A stretch of DNA of 64,000 bases from Thioclava sp. GXIMD2076 (GCF_037949795.1 NZ_CP149932.1:2159001-2223000), one strand, 5' to 3'; shown: positions 1-9,193, numbered from the stretch's first letter. The notes: generated from the sequence alone by a model not told the origin. Translations and numbers: made by a program.

Positions 1-389
1 GTATCGGCCTATGCGCGCGCAGGGATCTTTCCCAGTGCGAGGTCGATGCAATCTGGGCCGAGCATCAGCGCACCCTTCTGGTGGCCTGTCAGCTCATGCA
101 TATGCGGCTATCCGGCCTGCCCTATATTCCACCGAAGCGTCACCTGTCTCCGCGCCAACGCGAAACACTGGAATGGATTGCTGATGGCAAGACCGTCATG
201 GATGTCGCGATGCTGATGGGGCTGACCAGCACCACGATCGAGAAACACCTGCGTCTGGCGCGCGAGGCTCTCAATGTCGAGACGACTGCACAAGCCGTGC
301 TCAAAGCTGCAGTCATGAACCAGATCTTCCAGCCTACGCCGGAGCCTGTTCTGGAAAACCCGCTGCATCACTCCAGTCCGAGAGCCTGA
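1..389 (+). CDS. LuxR-family transcriptional regulator, C-terminal part (5' end outside window)
   Basis: The reading frame is open from base 3 to the stop at 387-389, so the gene begins upstream of the window. The last ~65 residues form a LuxR/GerE helix-turn-helix: LSPRQRETLEWIADGKT, then the recognition-helix region TSTTIEKHLRLA. The short segment before it resembles the end of an autoinducer- or ligand-binding domain, which would make this a quorum-sensing type regulator, but too little is visible to say whether it binds acyl-homoserine lactone. A GTG at 81 could be mistaken for the start, but coding continues to its left without interruption. No terminator directly follows the stop; the nearest plus-strand terminator is about 180 bases on. 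Confidence 0.8.
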   Translation, partial: IGLCARRDLSQCEVDAIWAEHQRTLLVACQLMHMRLSGLPYIPPKRHLSPRQRETLEWIADGKTVMDVAMLMGLTSTTIEKHLRLAREALNVETTAQAVLKAAVMNQIFQPTPEPVLENPLHHSSPRA

Positions 390-698
390 CCACAACCTTC
401 CGACATTTGTGAAAGCCACACAAGGTATGGATTTCCTTACTTCTCAAACTATGTAAATTTACGTTTTAATATCCGTGTTCCGTGAGTGGTGGCTTTGGCC
501 AGGAACATGGAATCGGGGGTCGGCGATTATTTATCCGCTATATCCAAGGTTCTGTCCGGTTTACCGGTTAGGTCTGGCATACGCATTTTCGTATGTCAGG
601 CCTTTTTAATTTGCGCGACTTGTTGGAGCTTCAGAGCGCCGCCGGCGTCCCAACCGCAGTCCATGTAGCTCCGGCCCGCCCTGCCCCCGTTCCAAAGC
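390..698. other. Intergenic region with an orphan plus-strand terminator; no convincing gene
   Basis: About 300 bases lie between the luxR stop and the tsf terminator. The short open frame 486-668 has no Shine-Dalgarno sequence, runs through a terminator hairpin and looks non-coding. The first half is AT-rich, with a 10-bp palindrome GTAAATTTAC at 453-462. A small CCGG-TTTA-CCGG hairpin lies at 556-567, just before the strong terminator at 571. Either the luxR transcript has a long 3' leader-like tail, or a small RNA is made here; no clear promoter could be fixed. Confidence 0.5.
571..607 (+). terminator. Strong rho-independent terminator without an obvious upstream gene
   Basis: A 13-bp stem (571-583 with 590-602, two G-U wobbles) and a six-base loop are followed by TTTTT on the plus strand. 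The nearest plus-strand gene is the luxR fragment ending at 389. Confidence 0.75.
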
Positions 699-724
699 AA
701 AACGAGCGCCCTTGCGGACGCTCG
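696..724 (-). terminator. Terminator of the rpsB-tsf operon
   Basis: The inverted repeat 703-711 / 716-724 has a 4-base loop. Read on the minus strand it is followed by TTTTG. It lies 27 bases past the tsf stop. Confidence 0.8.
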
Positions 725-750
725 CTTCAAAGACATACCGATCGGAAAGA

Positions 751-1629
751 TCAGTTGCCAGCAGCGGTCTTGGCGACTTCTGCAGCGAAATCTTCTTTTT
801 CTTTCTCGATACCTTCGCCGACTTCAACGCGGGCGAATGCAACGATCTCGACCCCTGCGTCCTTGGCCGCCTGGCCAACGGTCAGATCGGGGTTGATAAC
901 GAAGGCTTGGTTCACAAGGGTGACTTCCTGCAGGAACTTCTGCATCCGGCCAACGATCATTTTCTCGATCACGGCTTCGGGCTTGCCCGACTCGCGTGCG
1001 ATATCGATCTGGACCTGCTTCTCTTTCTCGACGATTGCCGGATCGAGATCAGCTTCCGACAGCGAGGCCGGGTTGGTCGCAGCGATATGCATCGCGATTT
1101 GCTTGCCGATAGTCTCGTTGGAACCTTTCAGCGCAACCAGAACACCGATCTTGCCCATGCCTTCTGCAGCGGCATTATGGACATAGGAGACAACGGTCTC
1201 GCCTTCCACGGCAACCATACGGCGCAGGGTCATGTTCTCGCCGATTTTCGCGATCGCGTCGGTGAGGACTTCCGAAACCGGCTTGCCGTCGACGGGTGCG
1301 TTGTTCAGCTCTTCGGTGGTGTTCACGCCCAGAGCAGCGGTCGCGATCTTCGAGACCATACCTTGGAATTCGGCGTTCTTACCAACGAAGTCGGTTTCCG
1401 AGTTCACTTCGACAGCAACACCTTTGCCGCCTTCGACAGCCACGGCCACGAGGCCTTCAGCTGCAACACGGCCGGATTTCTTCGCTGCTTTCGCGAGGCC
1501 TTTGGTGCGCAGCCAGTCTACGGCTGCTTCCATATCGCCATCGGTTTCGGTCAGCGCTTTTTTCGCGTCCATCATGCCTGCGCCGGTGCTTTCGCGCAGT
1601 TCTTTCACCATTGCTGCGGTGATCGCCAT
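751..1629 (-). CDS. tsf: Elongation factor Ts
   Basis: This is the guanine nucleotide exchange factor for EF-Tu, releasing GDP in the cytoplasm during translation elongation. The 292-residue protein starts [21 protein letters not shown], the universal N-terminal UBA-like segment, and contains the dimerisation-core motif NSETDFV. Length is normal for alphaproteobacteria. The start at 1629 is preferred over a start six codons upstream because AGGAG sits just before it and the protein then begins as in the family. It follows rpsB on the same strand, the usual gene order, with a hairpin in the 75-base spacer and a terminator after the stop. Confidence 0.98.
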   Translation of the reverse strand: MAITAAMVKELRESTGAGMMDAKKALTETDGDMEAAVDWLRTKGLAKAAKKSGRVAAEGLVAVAVEGGKGVAVEVNSETDFVGKNAEFQGMVSKIATAALGVNTTEELNNAPVDGKPVSEVLTDAIAKIGENMTLRRMVAVEGETVVSYVHNAAAEGMGKIGVLVALKGSNETIGKQIAMHIAATNPASLSEADLDPAIVEKEKQVQIDIARESGKPEAVIEKMIVGRMQKFLQEVTLVNQAFVINPDLTVGQAAKDAGVEIVAFARVEVGEGIEKEKEDFAAEVAKTAAGN

Positions 1630-1655
1630 GCTCGGATCTCCTGTCAAATGTAATT

Positions 1656-1678
1656 GGGAGGGGTCTTAGTCCCCTCCC
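1656..1678 (-). promoter_or_regulatory. Intercistronic hairpin between rpsB and tsf
   Basis: A perfect 8-bp inverted repeat (1656-1663 / 1671-1678) has a 7-base loop and no T-tract on the minus strand. It is more likely a processing or attenuation element tuning the S2:EF-Ts ratio than a full terminator. This role is inferred; only the repeat is seen. Confidence 0.5.
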
Positions 1679-1704
1679 GTGTCATTGGGATGACGGTGAA
1701 GCGA

Positions 1705-2469
1705 TTATGCTTCTTCAGCCTCGACGGCTTCTTCAACCGGTGCGTCTTCCAGAGCGCCGAGGTCAACGCCGGCTGCGCCCATCTGGGCGGTCATGCCGTC
1801 GAGCGCTGCGCGCGAGACCAGATCGCAATAGAGCGAGATGGCGCGTGCGGCGTCGTCGTTGCCCGGGATCACATAGTCCACGCCTTTGGGCGAGCAGTTG
1901 GTATCGACAACAGCCACAACCGGGATACCCAGTTTATTAGCTTCTGCGATGGCCAGATCTTCTTTCTTGACGTCGATGACGAACAGAAGGTCCGGGAGGC
2001 CGCCCATTTCGGCGATACCACCGAGCGAAGCGGTCAGCTTCTCGTGGTCACGCTCCATGCCGAGGCGCTCTTTCTTGGTCAGGCCTTCTGCGCCTGCTTC
2101 GAGCTTCTCGGTGATGGTTTTCATACGCGAGATCGACTGGGAAACGGTTTTCCAGTTGGTCAGCGTGCCACCGAGCCAGCGGTGGTTCATGTAGTATTGG
2201 GCCGATTTTTCAGCGGCTTCTGCAACGGGCTTTGCAGCCTGACGCTTGGTGCCGACGAACAGAACGCGGCCGCCTTTTGCAACGGTGTCACGCACGACTT
2301 GCAGAGCCTTGTCCAGCATCGGGACGGTCTGGGTCAGGTCGAGGATGTGGATGCCGTTACGGTCGCCGTAGATGTATTGTTGCATCTGCGGGTTCCAGCG
2401 TTGCGTCTGGTGACCGAAGTGAACGCCAGCTTCGAGCAGCTGACGCATGGTGAAATCGGGAAGCGCCAT
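1705..2469 (-). CDS. rpsB: 30S ribosomal protein S2
   Basis: Ribosomal protein S2 of the small subunit, needed for S1 binding. At 254 residues it has the family length and starts [21 protein letters not shown], the canonical S2 N-terminus; [13 protein letters not shown] and [12 protein letters not shown] are further S2 signatures. The C-terminal tail is acidic (EEAVEAEEA). It is the first gene of an rpsB-tsf pair transcribed leftwards. The 217 bases upstream to the next gene should hold the promoter, but no clean -35/-10 pair was assigned. Confidence 0.98.
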   Translation of the reverse strand: MALPDFTMRQLLEAGVHFGHQTQRWNPQMQQYIYGDRNGIHILDLTQTVPMLDKALQVVRDTVAKGGRVLFVGTKRQAAKPVAEAAEKSAQYYMNHRWLGGTLTNWKTVSQSISRMKTITEKLEAGAEGLTKKERLGMERDHEKLTASLGGIAEMGGLPDLLFVIDVKKEDLAIAEANKLGIPVVAVVDTNCSPKGVDYVIPGNDDAARAISLYCDLVSRAALDGMTAQMGAAGVDLGALEDAPVEEAVEAEEA

Positions 2470-2686
2470 GGTCTTTTCCTTTTCCGGTTTGCGCCTGGGC
2501 GAAGGTTTTGAAAACCACCGTGCTAGGTGGCTCCAACCGGTGGACCCTCAGGGATGTCTCCCCCGAAAAGCCCGCCTTCGCCTGTGAAGTGCGGGCCTCT
2601 TACATCGGGGCTGCTGCCATGACAAGTGAAATATGCGCAGTCTTCGGGCTTTTGGTGCCGACGCTCCCGGCAGGCGGTCCAGAGAG

Positions 2687-3271
2687 CTAGCGCAGGCCCA
2701 GCTCGTAGCCGCGCGCAACGGCCTCGGGCAAGGTGCGCGCCCCGAGTTTCTTGCGCAACCCGTTCGAATGCAGATCGACGGTCGCAAGCGAGATATCGAG
2801 CTGATGCGCGATCTGGTCGCGGCGTTGGCCTTCCGCGATCAGATGGAAGATCTGCAATTCGCGCTTGCTGAGGATCTGGCGGTAACTGGGTTCGGGCGCG
2901 AGATTTGCCGCCCAGAAATGGATCAGCCGTGTTTGGGCCTCATCTTTCGGGGCGAAGACGAGGCAGGCGATGGTGCCGAGGGCTCGGTCGCTGATCTCGA
3001 TGCGGACCGGAACAGGGCTCTCCGTGCGTAATGCCGCGCGCATTGTCTCCCGCATGGGGCCTGCGAAGGTCAGGATGCCCTTATCGGCCCCAAGGCTCGA
3101 TGCGGCGGTGATCAATGCTGCGGCCGGCTCGCTACAGGCGCGGATCTGGCCATCGGCGTCGATCTTCACATAAGCGCCCCGAAAGCGGCGCAGAGAGGTC
3201 GGCCTAATGCACTCGCGTCCGCCGGATGGTGGCTGCAGCACAATAGACGAGGGATGGTTGGGTAGATCCAT
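2687..3271 (-). CDS. LuxR-type HTH transcriptional regulator with PAS-like N-terminus
   Basis: This 194-residue protein ends in a LuxR/GerE DNA-binding domain (LSKRELQIFHLIAEGQRRDQ then SLATVDLHSNGLRKKLGA). The first ~120 residues look like a small sensor fold: YVKIDADGQIRACSEPAAALI is reminiscent of a PAS domain, but the ligand is unknown. The start at 3271 has GCGGAGG seven bases upstream; the open frame extends 27 codons further, but those residues look non-coding. It lacks a response-regulator receiver domain. It stands alone between rpsB and the divergent surface-lipoprotein gene, so control of the latter is possible but not shown. Confidence 0.8.
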   Translation of the reverse strand: MDLPNHPSSIVLQPPSGGRECIRPTSLRRFRGAYVKIDADGQIRACSEPAAALITAASSLGADKGILTFAGPMRETMRAALRTESPVPVRIEISDRALGTIACLVFAPKDEAQTRLIHFWAANLAPEPSYRQILSKRELQIFHLIAEGQRRDQIAHQLDISLATVDLHSNGLRKKLGARTLPEAVARGYELGLR

Positions 3272-3494
3272 CCAGAAGCCTCCGCTTTCTTTTATCAAAA
3301 CAGAACACACTGGCGTGTGATCGGGAGAACGCGTGAACGGCGATAAAAACACTTGGCTGAAGAAGGTTATTATTCTGCCTACCCTTAAGGCAACCTATAA
3401 GTTTTCCTAGGTTGAACAGCTTGCTCACGAAGGCTCAAGATTGCGTTACTCAATGCATGGCATGGCCATGGGAATGTTCTGAAGGATTATGACA

Positions 3495-4103
3495 ATGCGC
3501 ATTCAATTGACCGGTATCGCCCTTCTGGCCTGCACGACGCTGGCTGCGTGTGGAAGCAGCGGCAGCAGTGGCGGGGGCAGCGGGAGCCTGTCTCTGGCCG
3601 AAGCTAATAATATTGTTTCACAATATAATGCTATCGAAGATGCCTTGGAGAGCGGTGATGCCACTCTGGCGACCGATGCAACGGGCGAGGTCTCGATGTC
3701 GGGCTATATGGGCTTTGGCGTAGACGAGACCGAGGACAGCTATACCGAAGCCCTTGGCGAGCTGTCGATGGATGTCGATTTCGATAACGGCACCGTATCG
3801 GGGACCGCGCAGAATTTCGCGCTCTATGAGGCGAATGACGATGACGGATATAGCAGCAAGGACAGCGACCTAGATGGCATGCTTGCGGTCGATGGCACGA
3901 TCTCCTCGGCGGTGATCGATGCCTCGGTGACCGGCACTCTGTCCGATGGCGAGGGCTCCGGGACGGTCGATTTCGTCATGGAGGGTGGCGTCTTCGAGCA
4001 GGATGACGAGCTGATGGCGATCGGGGATGTCGATGGTCTCATCACCTTCGATGACGAGAGCACCTTCGAGAGCAGCGGCGGATTCTACGCGCGCGAGGAT
4101 TGA
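3495..4103 (+). CDS. Surface lipoprotein, TbpB-like barrel, likely Slam cargo
   Basis: A lipoprotein of 202 residues. A short signal peptide ends in the lipobox LAAC, followed by a Ser/Gly linker (GSSGSSGGGSGS) as in surface-anchored lipoproteins. The rest is Asp/Gly-rich and built of alternating short strands (SGTAQNFALYEAN, DFVMEGGVFEQDD), closing with SSGGFYARED; this pattern resembles the 8-stranded C-lobe barrel of transferrin-binding protein B-like proteins. The next gene is a Slam-type translocator, the known partner for moving such lipoproteins to the cell surface. Start 3495 gives the better Shine-Dalgarno spacing; 3489 is possible. No ligand can be named. Confidence 0.7.
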   Translation: MRIQLTGIALLACTTLAACGSSGSSGGGSGSLSLAEANNIVSQYNAIEDALESGDATLATDATGEVSMSGYMGFGVDETEDSYTEALGELSMDVDFDNGTVSGTAQNFALYEANDDDGYSSKDSDLDGMLAVDGTISSAVIDASVTGTLSDGEGSGTVDFVMEGGVFEQDDELMAIGDVDGLITFDDESTFESSGGFYARED

Positions 4104-4127
4104 GCGGATCTGGATTTTGTCTGACTG

Positions 4128-4156
4128 GATGCGCCGGAGACCGGCGCATCTTTCGC
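4128..4156 (+). terminator. Hairpin between the cargo lipoprotein and the Slam gene
   Basis: A perfect 10-bp stem (4128-4137 / 4141-4150) has a 3-base loop, then TTTCGCATTT. It probably ends most transcripts after the lipoprotein and lets some read through, giving more cargo than translocator. Confidence 0.65.
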
Positions 4157-4169
4157 ATTTCGAGGCCCC

Positions 4170-5414
4170 ATGCGTTCTTGTGCTTCTTTCCATTATCTCT
4201 GTGCGGCGCTTGGCGCTGCATGTCTTCTTGCCATTCTTCTTGCTGCTGGCCCCTTGCGCGCCGAGCAGACACGCAGCGTCGCGGACTGGATGGGCGTGGC
4301 GACCCGTCTCGATGCCGAGGGAAAACCCCTCTCGGCCCTGAGGATCTACGGTGATATTGCCGCACAGCGTCCCGATTACACGCCAGCAACCCATGCGCTG
4401 GATCGCGTTCTCGCGCAGATCGGATCAGCGCGTCGCAGCGAGGCGATCCTGAAATATGTCCTGCAGGGGGAGCGCACGCATCGTGCGCCCTATCTGGCGG
4501 CCCTGCGCCGGCTTGATGCCACCCATCCTTTCCGCTTCTCCTTCTCGGGCGGTCTTCTGCCCTCGAGTAACGTCTCGCGCACGTCTTCGCAGACCTATCT
4601 GATCACCGATTTCGGGACGTTCCTGATTGCAAATGGTGGTGAGGAGGAATCAGGGATCGGGGCCGAAGCCTCGCTCGAAGGTGATTGGGTGCTCCAGCCC
4701 GCGCTTGGGCACCGGCTGCATCTGCGCCCGTCGCTCTCGGGAGAATGGTATAGCCAGCGGCAGCTGCGGTTTCTCCAGCCCTCGCTGGCGCTGACCTATG
4801 AAAACCTGACCGGACGGGATGACTGGGGGCTGACCGCCTCTGCGCGCTATCGGGCCTATGACGGGCGGGCCGACGAGAACACCTCGGGCCATCGCGCCTA
4901 CGGGATCAGCGCCTATAAACGCTGGATGCTCGAGGCCGTGCCGCTCGAGCGCGCGATGGTCACCGGTGCCGCCCTTGCCGAATACCGCGATTATTTCGAC
5001 AAGGACGGGTATGACGGGCGGTTCTATCAACTGAGCAGCACATTCCAGCATCGCGCGGGTCGGGCCAGCCTGTCCTATGGGGCGCGGATCAGTCGGTCCG
5101 ATGTCCGGCTCGATTACCACCGCTATGACGCTGCGGGCCTCACGCTCGGGGTCTCGCGCCCGCTTGGCCAGTCGATCGCGGGCGGCGCGTCGTTGCGCTA
5201 TGACTGGCGTTTCTACGATGCCGACTTCCCGTTAATGGGTGAGCCCCGCAAGGATCGGGTGGCCGCACTCAGTGTCTTTGCCACATTGCGCGATATCCGT
5301 ATCGGCGACAGCTCTCCGCGGATCCGTTGCGGCTATACTACCAGCGCATCCAATATCGCGCTCTATGACTATGAAAGTTTCGATTGCGGGCTATCGCTTG
5401 ATTTGACCTTTTGA
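4170..5414 (+). CDS. Slam-family outer-membrane protein (DUF560, type XI secretion)
   Basis: The 414-residue protein has a signal peptide ending near residue 31 (AAGPLRAEQ). A helical TPR-like region follows (roughly 35-120; LSALRIYGDIAAQRPDYTPA). The long remainder, about 125-414, is a beta-barrel of alternating aromatic/polar strands ending in a terminal Phe (SLDLTF), the signature of outer-membrane barrels. GGLLPSSNVSR at the barrel start matches the Slam (surface lipoprotein assembly modifier) pattern. Slam proteins move lipoproteins with TbpB-like barrels from the periplasm to the outer face. Position right after such a lipoprotein supports this reading strongly. The family call is from resemblance; no search was run. 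Confidence 0.78.
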   Translation: MRSCASFHYLCAALGAACLLAILLAAGPLRAEQTRSVADWMGVATRLDAEGKPLSALRIYGDIAAQRPDYTPATHALDRVLAQIGSARRSEAILKYVLQGERTHRAPYLAALRRLDATHPFRFSFSGGLLPSSNVSRTSSQTYLITDFGTFLIANGGEEESGIGAEASLEGDWVLQPALGHRLHLRPSLSGEWYSQRQLRFLQPSLALTYENLTGRDDWGLTASARYRAYDGRADENTSGHRAYGISAYKRWMLEAVPLERAMVTGAALAEYRDYFDKDGYDGRFYQLSSTFQHRAGRASLSYGARISRSDVRLDYHRYDAAGLTLGVSRPLGQSIAGGASLRYDWRFYDADFPLMGEPRKDRVAALSVFATLRDIRIGDSSPRIRCGYTTSASNIALYDYESFDCGLSLDLTF

Positions 5415-5459
5415 TCAGGTTTTGCTTGCGCGGACGCCAGACCCGCGGCAATAGGAGGC

Positions 5460-6353
5460 ATGACCGACTTGCCTCAGATCCTCTGTATCGGCTCCGTCCT
5501 TTGGGACATCATTGGCCGAACGCCTGCCCCGATGCGGTTCGGGGCCGACCAGCCCGGACGCATTACGCGCCTGCCGGGCGGGGTTGCAATGAATATCGCC
5601 ATGACGCTGACGCGTTTTGGCATGACACCCGTTCTTCTCTCGGCGGTAGGCCGCGACACGCAGGGGGTCGAACTTCTGGCACAGGCCGAGCGTCTGGGCA
5701 TTGACGCACGCCATGTCTACCGCTCGGCAGATCTGCCGACCGACCGCTATATGGCCATCGAATGCGCGACCGGTCTGGTCGCGGCGCTGGCGGATGCCCA
5801 TTCGCTTGAGGCTGCGGGCGATAAGATCCTCGCACCTCTGGCCGATGGCCGTCTGGGTAACGCGGAGGCCCCATGGAGCGGGCCTGTGGCGCTTGACGGC
5901 AACCTGACGACAGATCTTCTGGCACAGATCGCGCGTTCGCCGCTCTTTGCCAAGGCCGATCTGCGTGTGGCGCCCGCCAGCCCGGGCAAGGCCGAGCGTC
6001 TGCTGCCGCTTCTCAATCACCCCAAAGCCACGCTTTATGTCAATCTCGAGGAAGCGGGGATCCTCTGCCAGACCGAGTTCGGCTCGGCGCGTGAGGCGGC
6101 TGAAGGTCTGGCCAGACGCGGCGCCAAGCGGGCACTTGTGACCGATGGTGGCAGGGATGCGGCCGATATGTCGGAGGCAGGCATCCTCACCGCCTGCCCG
6201 CCCGAAGTTCTCGTAACCCGCGTGACAGGCGCGGGTGATACGTTCATGGCCGCCCATCTGGTGGCCGAATATGCCGGCCAGACGCGCGAGGACGCCTTGT
6301 CGCGCGCGCTCTTGGCTGCGGCCCGTTATGTGTCCGGAGATATTGCGACATGA
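5460..6353 (+). CDS. psuK: PfkB-family kinase, probable pseudouridine kinase
   Basis: A 297-residue ribokinase/PfkB-fold sugar kinase, expected to phosphorylate pseudouridine at the 5' position with ATP. The N-terminal GSVLWDIIGR and GGVAMNIAMTL are the substrate-side motifs; the second PfkB signature VTGAGDTFMAAH holds the catalytic Asp near the C-terminus. Pseudouridine specificity is inferred from the next gene, psuG, whose start overlaps the psuK stop by four bases (ATGA), so the two are translationally coupled. GGAGG precedes the ATG. Together they convert pseudouridine to uracil and ribose 5-phosphate. Confidence 0.9.
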   Translation: MTDLPQILCIGSVLWDIIGRTPAPMRFGADQPGRITRLPGGVAMNIAMTLTRFGMTPVLLSAVGRDTQGVELLAQAERLGIDARHVYRSADLPTDRYMAIECATGLVAALADAHSLEAAGDKILAPLADGRLGNAEAPWSGPVALDGNLTTDLLAQIARSPLFAKADLRVAPASPGKAERLLPLLNHPKATLYVNLEEAGILCQTEFGSAREAAEGLARRGAKRALVTDGGRDAADMSEAGILTACPPEVLVTRVTGAGDTFMAAHLVAEYAGQTREDALSRALLAAARYVSGDIAT

Positions 6354-7264
6354 CCGATCTACTTGTTTTCACCCCCGAAGTGCGCGCGGCCCTCGATGCG
6401 GGCCAACCCGTGGTGGCGCTCGAATCGACGATCATCACCCATGGCATGCCCTTCCCGCAGAATGTGGAAACCGCCCGCAAGGTCGAGGATACGATCCGCG
6501 CCGAGGGGGCTGTGCCCGCGACGATCGCGCTGATGAAGGGGCGTATCCATATCGGGCTCAGCGATGCCGAGCTGGACGAGCTGGCCAAGGCAGAGGGCGT
6601 GATGAAGGTCTCGCGCGCCGATATGGCGGTCTGCCTTGCGCGCGGCGCCTATGGGGCGACCACCGTGGCCGCCACGATGATCTGCGCGGCGCGCGCGGGG
6701 ATTGCGGTCTTTGCCACCGGCGGGATCGGTGGCGTGCATCGCGGGGCCGAGGAGAGCTTCGACATTTCCGCCGATCTGGCGGAGCTGGGCCAGACCGCCG
6801 TGACCGTGGTTTGCGCCGGTGCCAAGGCGATCCTCGATCTGCCCAAGACCTTCGAGGTGCTGGAAACCGATGGCGTGCCGGTCTTCGCCTATGGGCAGGA
6901 CGAGCTTCCGGCCTTCTGGTCGCGCAGCTCCGGGCTGACGGCACCGCTGCGGGCCGATAGCGCCGCCGAGATCGCCAGGGCGGCGATCATGCGCGCGGCG
7001 CTCGGGCTCGAGGGCGGCCAGCTTGTCGCCAATCCGATCCCCGAGGCCGCCGAGATCCCGCGCGAGGTGATCCTGCCCGTGGTCGAGCAGGCACTGTCCG
7101 AGGCTCAGGCGCAGGGCATCACCGCCAAGGCGGTGACGCCCTTCCTGCTGCAGCGTATTTTCGAGCTGACCGAGGGCCGCTCGCTCAAGGCCAATATCGA
7201 GCTGGTGCTGAACAATGCGCGTCTTGCCTCGCAGATCGCGAAAGAAATGGCCGCCTTGCGCTAG
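6350..7264 (+). CDS. psuG: Pseudouridine-5'-phosphate glycosidase
   Basis: Cleaves the C-C glycosidic bond of pseudouridine 5'-phosphate, releasing uracil and ribose 5-phosphate. The 304 residues match the family closely: [16 protein letters not shown] near the N-terminus, [14 protein letters not shown], the conserved [17 protein letters not shown], and [12 protein letters not shown]. Length is normal and there is no fused kinase, as psuK is separate. It overlaps psuK by four bases. No transporter or regulator of the psu type lies next to it, so the pair may recycle internal RNA breakdown products. Confidence 0.97.
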   Translation: MTDLLVFTPEVRAALDAGQPVVALESTIITHGMPFPQNVETARKVEDTIRAEGAVPATIALMKGRIHIGLSDAELDELAKAEGVMKVSRADMAVCLARGAYGATTVAATMICAARAGIAVFATGGIGGVHRGAEESFDISADLAELGQTAVTVVCAGAKAILDLPKTFEVLETDGVPVFAYGQDELPAFWSRSSGLTAPLRADSAAEIARAAIMRAALGLEGGQLVANPIPEAAEIPREVILPVVEQALSEAQAQGITAKAVTPFLLQRIFELTEGRSLKANIELVLNNARLASQIAKEMAALR

Positions 7265-7353
7265 GGCCTTATTGCTAAAACCGGAGGGCTCTCCCATCTA
7301 GGGTGGATGTCCTCCGGACCATTCGGGGGATTCGTGATTTTGCAGGACGTTCC

Positions 7354-8025
7354 ATGACCCCCACAGAGCCCAAACCCAAGCCCCGCCGCCGCTTTGCCGC
7401 GATCCGGGCATCGTTTCTGACAGGGCTCGTCGTGATCCTGCCCATCGGTCTGACCGCGTGGCTGATCTGGACGGTTGCGGGCTGGGTCGATGGCTGGGTG
7501 CTGCCGCTTGTGCCCCACGAGCTGCGCCCCGAGCATTATATCGGCGTCAATCTGCGCGGTATCGGGGTTCTGATCTTCCTCCTGTTCACCCTGATCGTCG
7601 GCTGGTTTGCCAAGGGCTTCTTTGGCCGTGCGCTGTTGCGTCTGGGCGAGGCGATCGTCAATCGCATGCCGGTGGTGCGCTCGGTCTATTCCGGCATTAA
7701 ACAGATCGCGGAGACCGTCTTCAGCCAGGGCGAGGAGAAGTTCGACCGTGCCTGCATCATCGAATATCCGCGCCCGGGCGTGAAGGCGATGGCTTTTGTC
7801 TCGGCCCGCACGAAGGGAGAGATCGCGCGGCTTGCCGATAACCCCGAAGACCCGCTGATTGCGGTCTTCATGCCCACGACCCCCAACCCGACCTCGGGCT
7901 TCCTGATGTTCGTGCCACAGTCGCAGATCACCTATCTGGATATGCCGATCGAGGATGCGGCCAAGCTGATCATCTCGGCGGGTCTGGTCTATCCGTCGGA
8001 AAAAGAACAGCCACAAACCCGCTGA
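7354..8025 (+). CDS. DUF502 family membrane protein
   Basis: The 223-residue protein has a basic N-terminus (PKPKPRRRF) and two transmembrane segments, about residues 18-40 (FLTGLVVILPIGLTAWLIW) and 63-85. A soluble domain follows with the DUF502 hallmarks RMPVVRSVYSGIKQ and FMPTTPNPTSG. The family is widespread in proteobacteria and its function is unknown. The start at 7354 is preceded by AGGA at a good distance; an upstream GTG at 7303 would add 17 residues without support. It ends three bases before the convergent patatin gene. Confidence 0.88.
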   Translation: MTPTEPKPKPRRRFAAIRASFLTGLVVILPIGLTAWLIWTVAGWVDGWVLPLVPHELRPEHYIGVNLRGIGVLIFLLFTLIVGWFAKGFFGRALLRLGEAIVNRMPVVRSVYSGIKQIAETVFSQGEEKFDRACIIEYPRPGVKAMAFVSARTKGEIARLADNPEDPLIAVFMPTTPNPTSGFLMFVPQSQITYLDMPIEDAAKLIISAGLVYPSEKEQPQTR

Positions 8026-8028
8026 AAC

Positions 8029-9078
8029 TCAACCGAAAAGCTCCGACAGGTTGACGGAGGGCTCGCGTCCGATCTTATCGGCATGGGCCTCCAGAAACCG
8101 GTCGGCGGCATGCTGGCCTGCGGTTTTCAGCCGGTCGAGCATCCCGAAGCTCGGTGTGATCTTCGAGCTCTGCCCGAGCGAGAGCATAGTCTCGTCATCG
8201 GCGATCATATGGATCAGCACATCCTTCATCGTGCCCTCGGGCAGATGTTTCTCGGCGATCACACGGCGGGCGAAATTGATCGCGCGCAATTCGCGCAGGA
8301 GCGAGGTGTTGAACGAGATCTCGGTGATCCGCTCCTCGATCTGTTGCGGCGTCGTGGGAACGCTGTCGCGCGCCATCGGATTGATGCTCACGATCAGGAT
8401 GTCCCGCGGATATTGCGGCTCGAAGAGCGGAAATAGCGCGGGATTCCCGGTATAGCCGCCATCCCAATAGGCCTCGTGCCGCCCCGTCGCCTTGTCCTCG
8501 ATCTCGATGGCACGGAACAAGTTGGGCAGGCAGGCCGAGGCCAGAAGCGCATCGGGCGTTACCTCGGCGCCCGAAAATACGCGGATCTTGCCGGTGCGCA
8601 CATTGGTGGCCGAGACATAGAAGGCAGGGCCATCCTTGCAGCATACACTCTCGAATTCCAGGTCGCGCACGACGCGCTCCAACGGATTGATATAGAATGG
8701 TCCCGAGTCGTATGGCGAAAAGAGCCGCAGCCAGTTTTCGATGTAGAAGGACGGCGTGAAGAGATCGAGCCAACGCGTCACGGTATCGGGATAGGGCAGA
8801 AAAGCCGACATCCAGCGGTCGGTGCGCAGGTCACTACCCTCGGCCACCTGCCCCCAGAGCCATGCCAGCGCCTCGCGTGCGGCCTCCCGCCCGATCCGGC
8901 CCTGACCCTGCGCCAGCCCCGATTTCAGCGCGGCCCCGTTGAGCGCACCTGCCGAGGTGCCGGAAATGGCGGCGATTTCCAGCCAGTCCTCGTCCAGTAA
9001 CCTGTCAAGGACACCCCAAGTGAAGGCGCCATGCGCCCCACCTCCCTGTAGCGCGAGATTGATCCGCCTGCTTTCCAT
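8029..9078 (-). CDS. Patatin-like phospholipase
   Basis: A cytoplasmic Ser-Asp dyad lipid acyl hydrolase of 349 residues. The oxyanion motif QGGGAHGAF lies at residues 11-19, the nucleophile elbow GTSAG at about 40-44 (Ser42), and the catalytic Asp in WDGGYTGNP. The start at 9078 has GGGGG upstream; a start seven codons earlier is possible. It lies downstream of bdhA on the same strand, separated by a hairpin. Pairing with 3-hydroxybutyrate dehydrogenase suggests a link to polyhydroxybutyrate or membrane-lipid turnover, which is inference. Confidence 0.9.
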   Translation of the reverse strand: MESRRINLALQGGGAHGAFTWGVLDRLLDEDWLEIAAISGTSAGALNGAALKSGLAQGQGRIGREAAREALAWLWGQVAEGSDLRTDRWMSAFLPYPDTVTRWLDLFTPSFYIENWLRLFSPYDSGPFYINPLERVVRDLEFESVCCKDGPAFYVSATNVRTGKIRVFSGAEVTPDALLASACLPNLFRAIEIEDKATGRHEAYWDGGYTGNPALFPLFEPQYPRDILIVSINPMARDSVPTTPQQIEERITEISFNTSLLRELRAINFARRVIAEKHLPEGTMKDVLIHMIADDETMLSLGQSSKITPSFGMLDRLKTAGQHAADRFLEAHADKIGREPSVNLSELFG

Positions 9079-9167
9079 CGAAGCCCCCGAATGTTGCAAA
9101 GCCTGTAAGCACCCGCCCGAAGCGGTTTGAACACCGTAATCGGCCCCGAAAGACCGCAGAACTCGCT

Positions 9168-9190
9168 AAAAAAGGGGCCCCCCCTTTTTG
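9168..9190 (-). terminator. Hairpin between bdhA and the patatin gene
   Basis: A perfect 9-bp stem (9169-9177 / 9181-9189) is made of A5G4 and C4T5. On either strand the stem itself ends in a T-tract, so it can terminate in both directions. It lies four bases past the bdhA stop. Confidence 0.75.
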
Positions 9191-9193
9191 ATC

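Noticed and set aside
453..462. Palindrome GTAAATTTAC as a LuxR binding site
   Set aside because: A 10-bp AT-rich palindrome is too short and unlike a 20-bp lux box to support a claim.
712..1653. Long plus-strand open frame of 313 codons opposite tsf
   Set aside because: It lies antisense to tsf with no protein-like composition. GC-rich third positions commonly open antisense frames in this genome.
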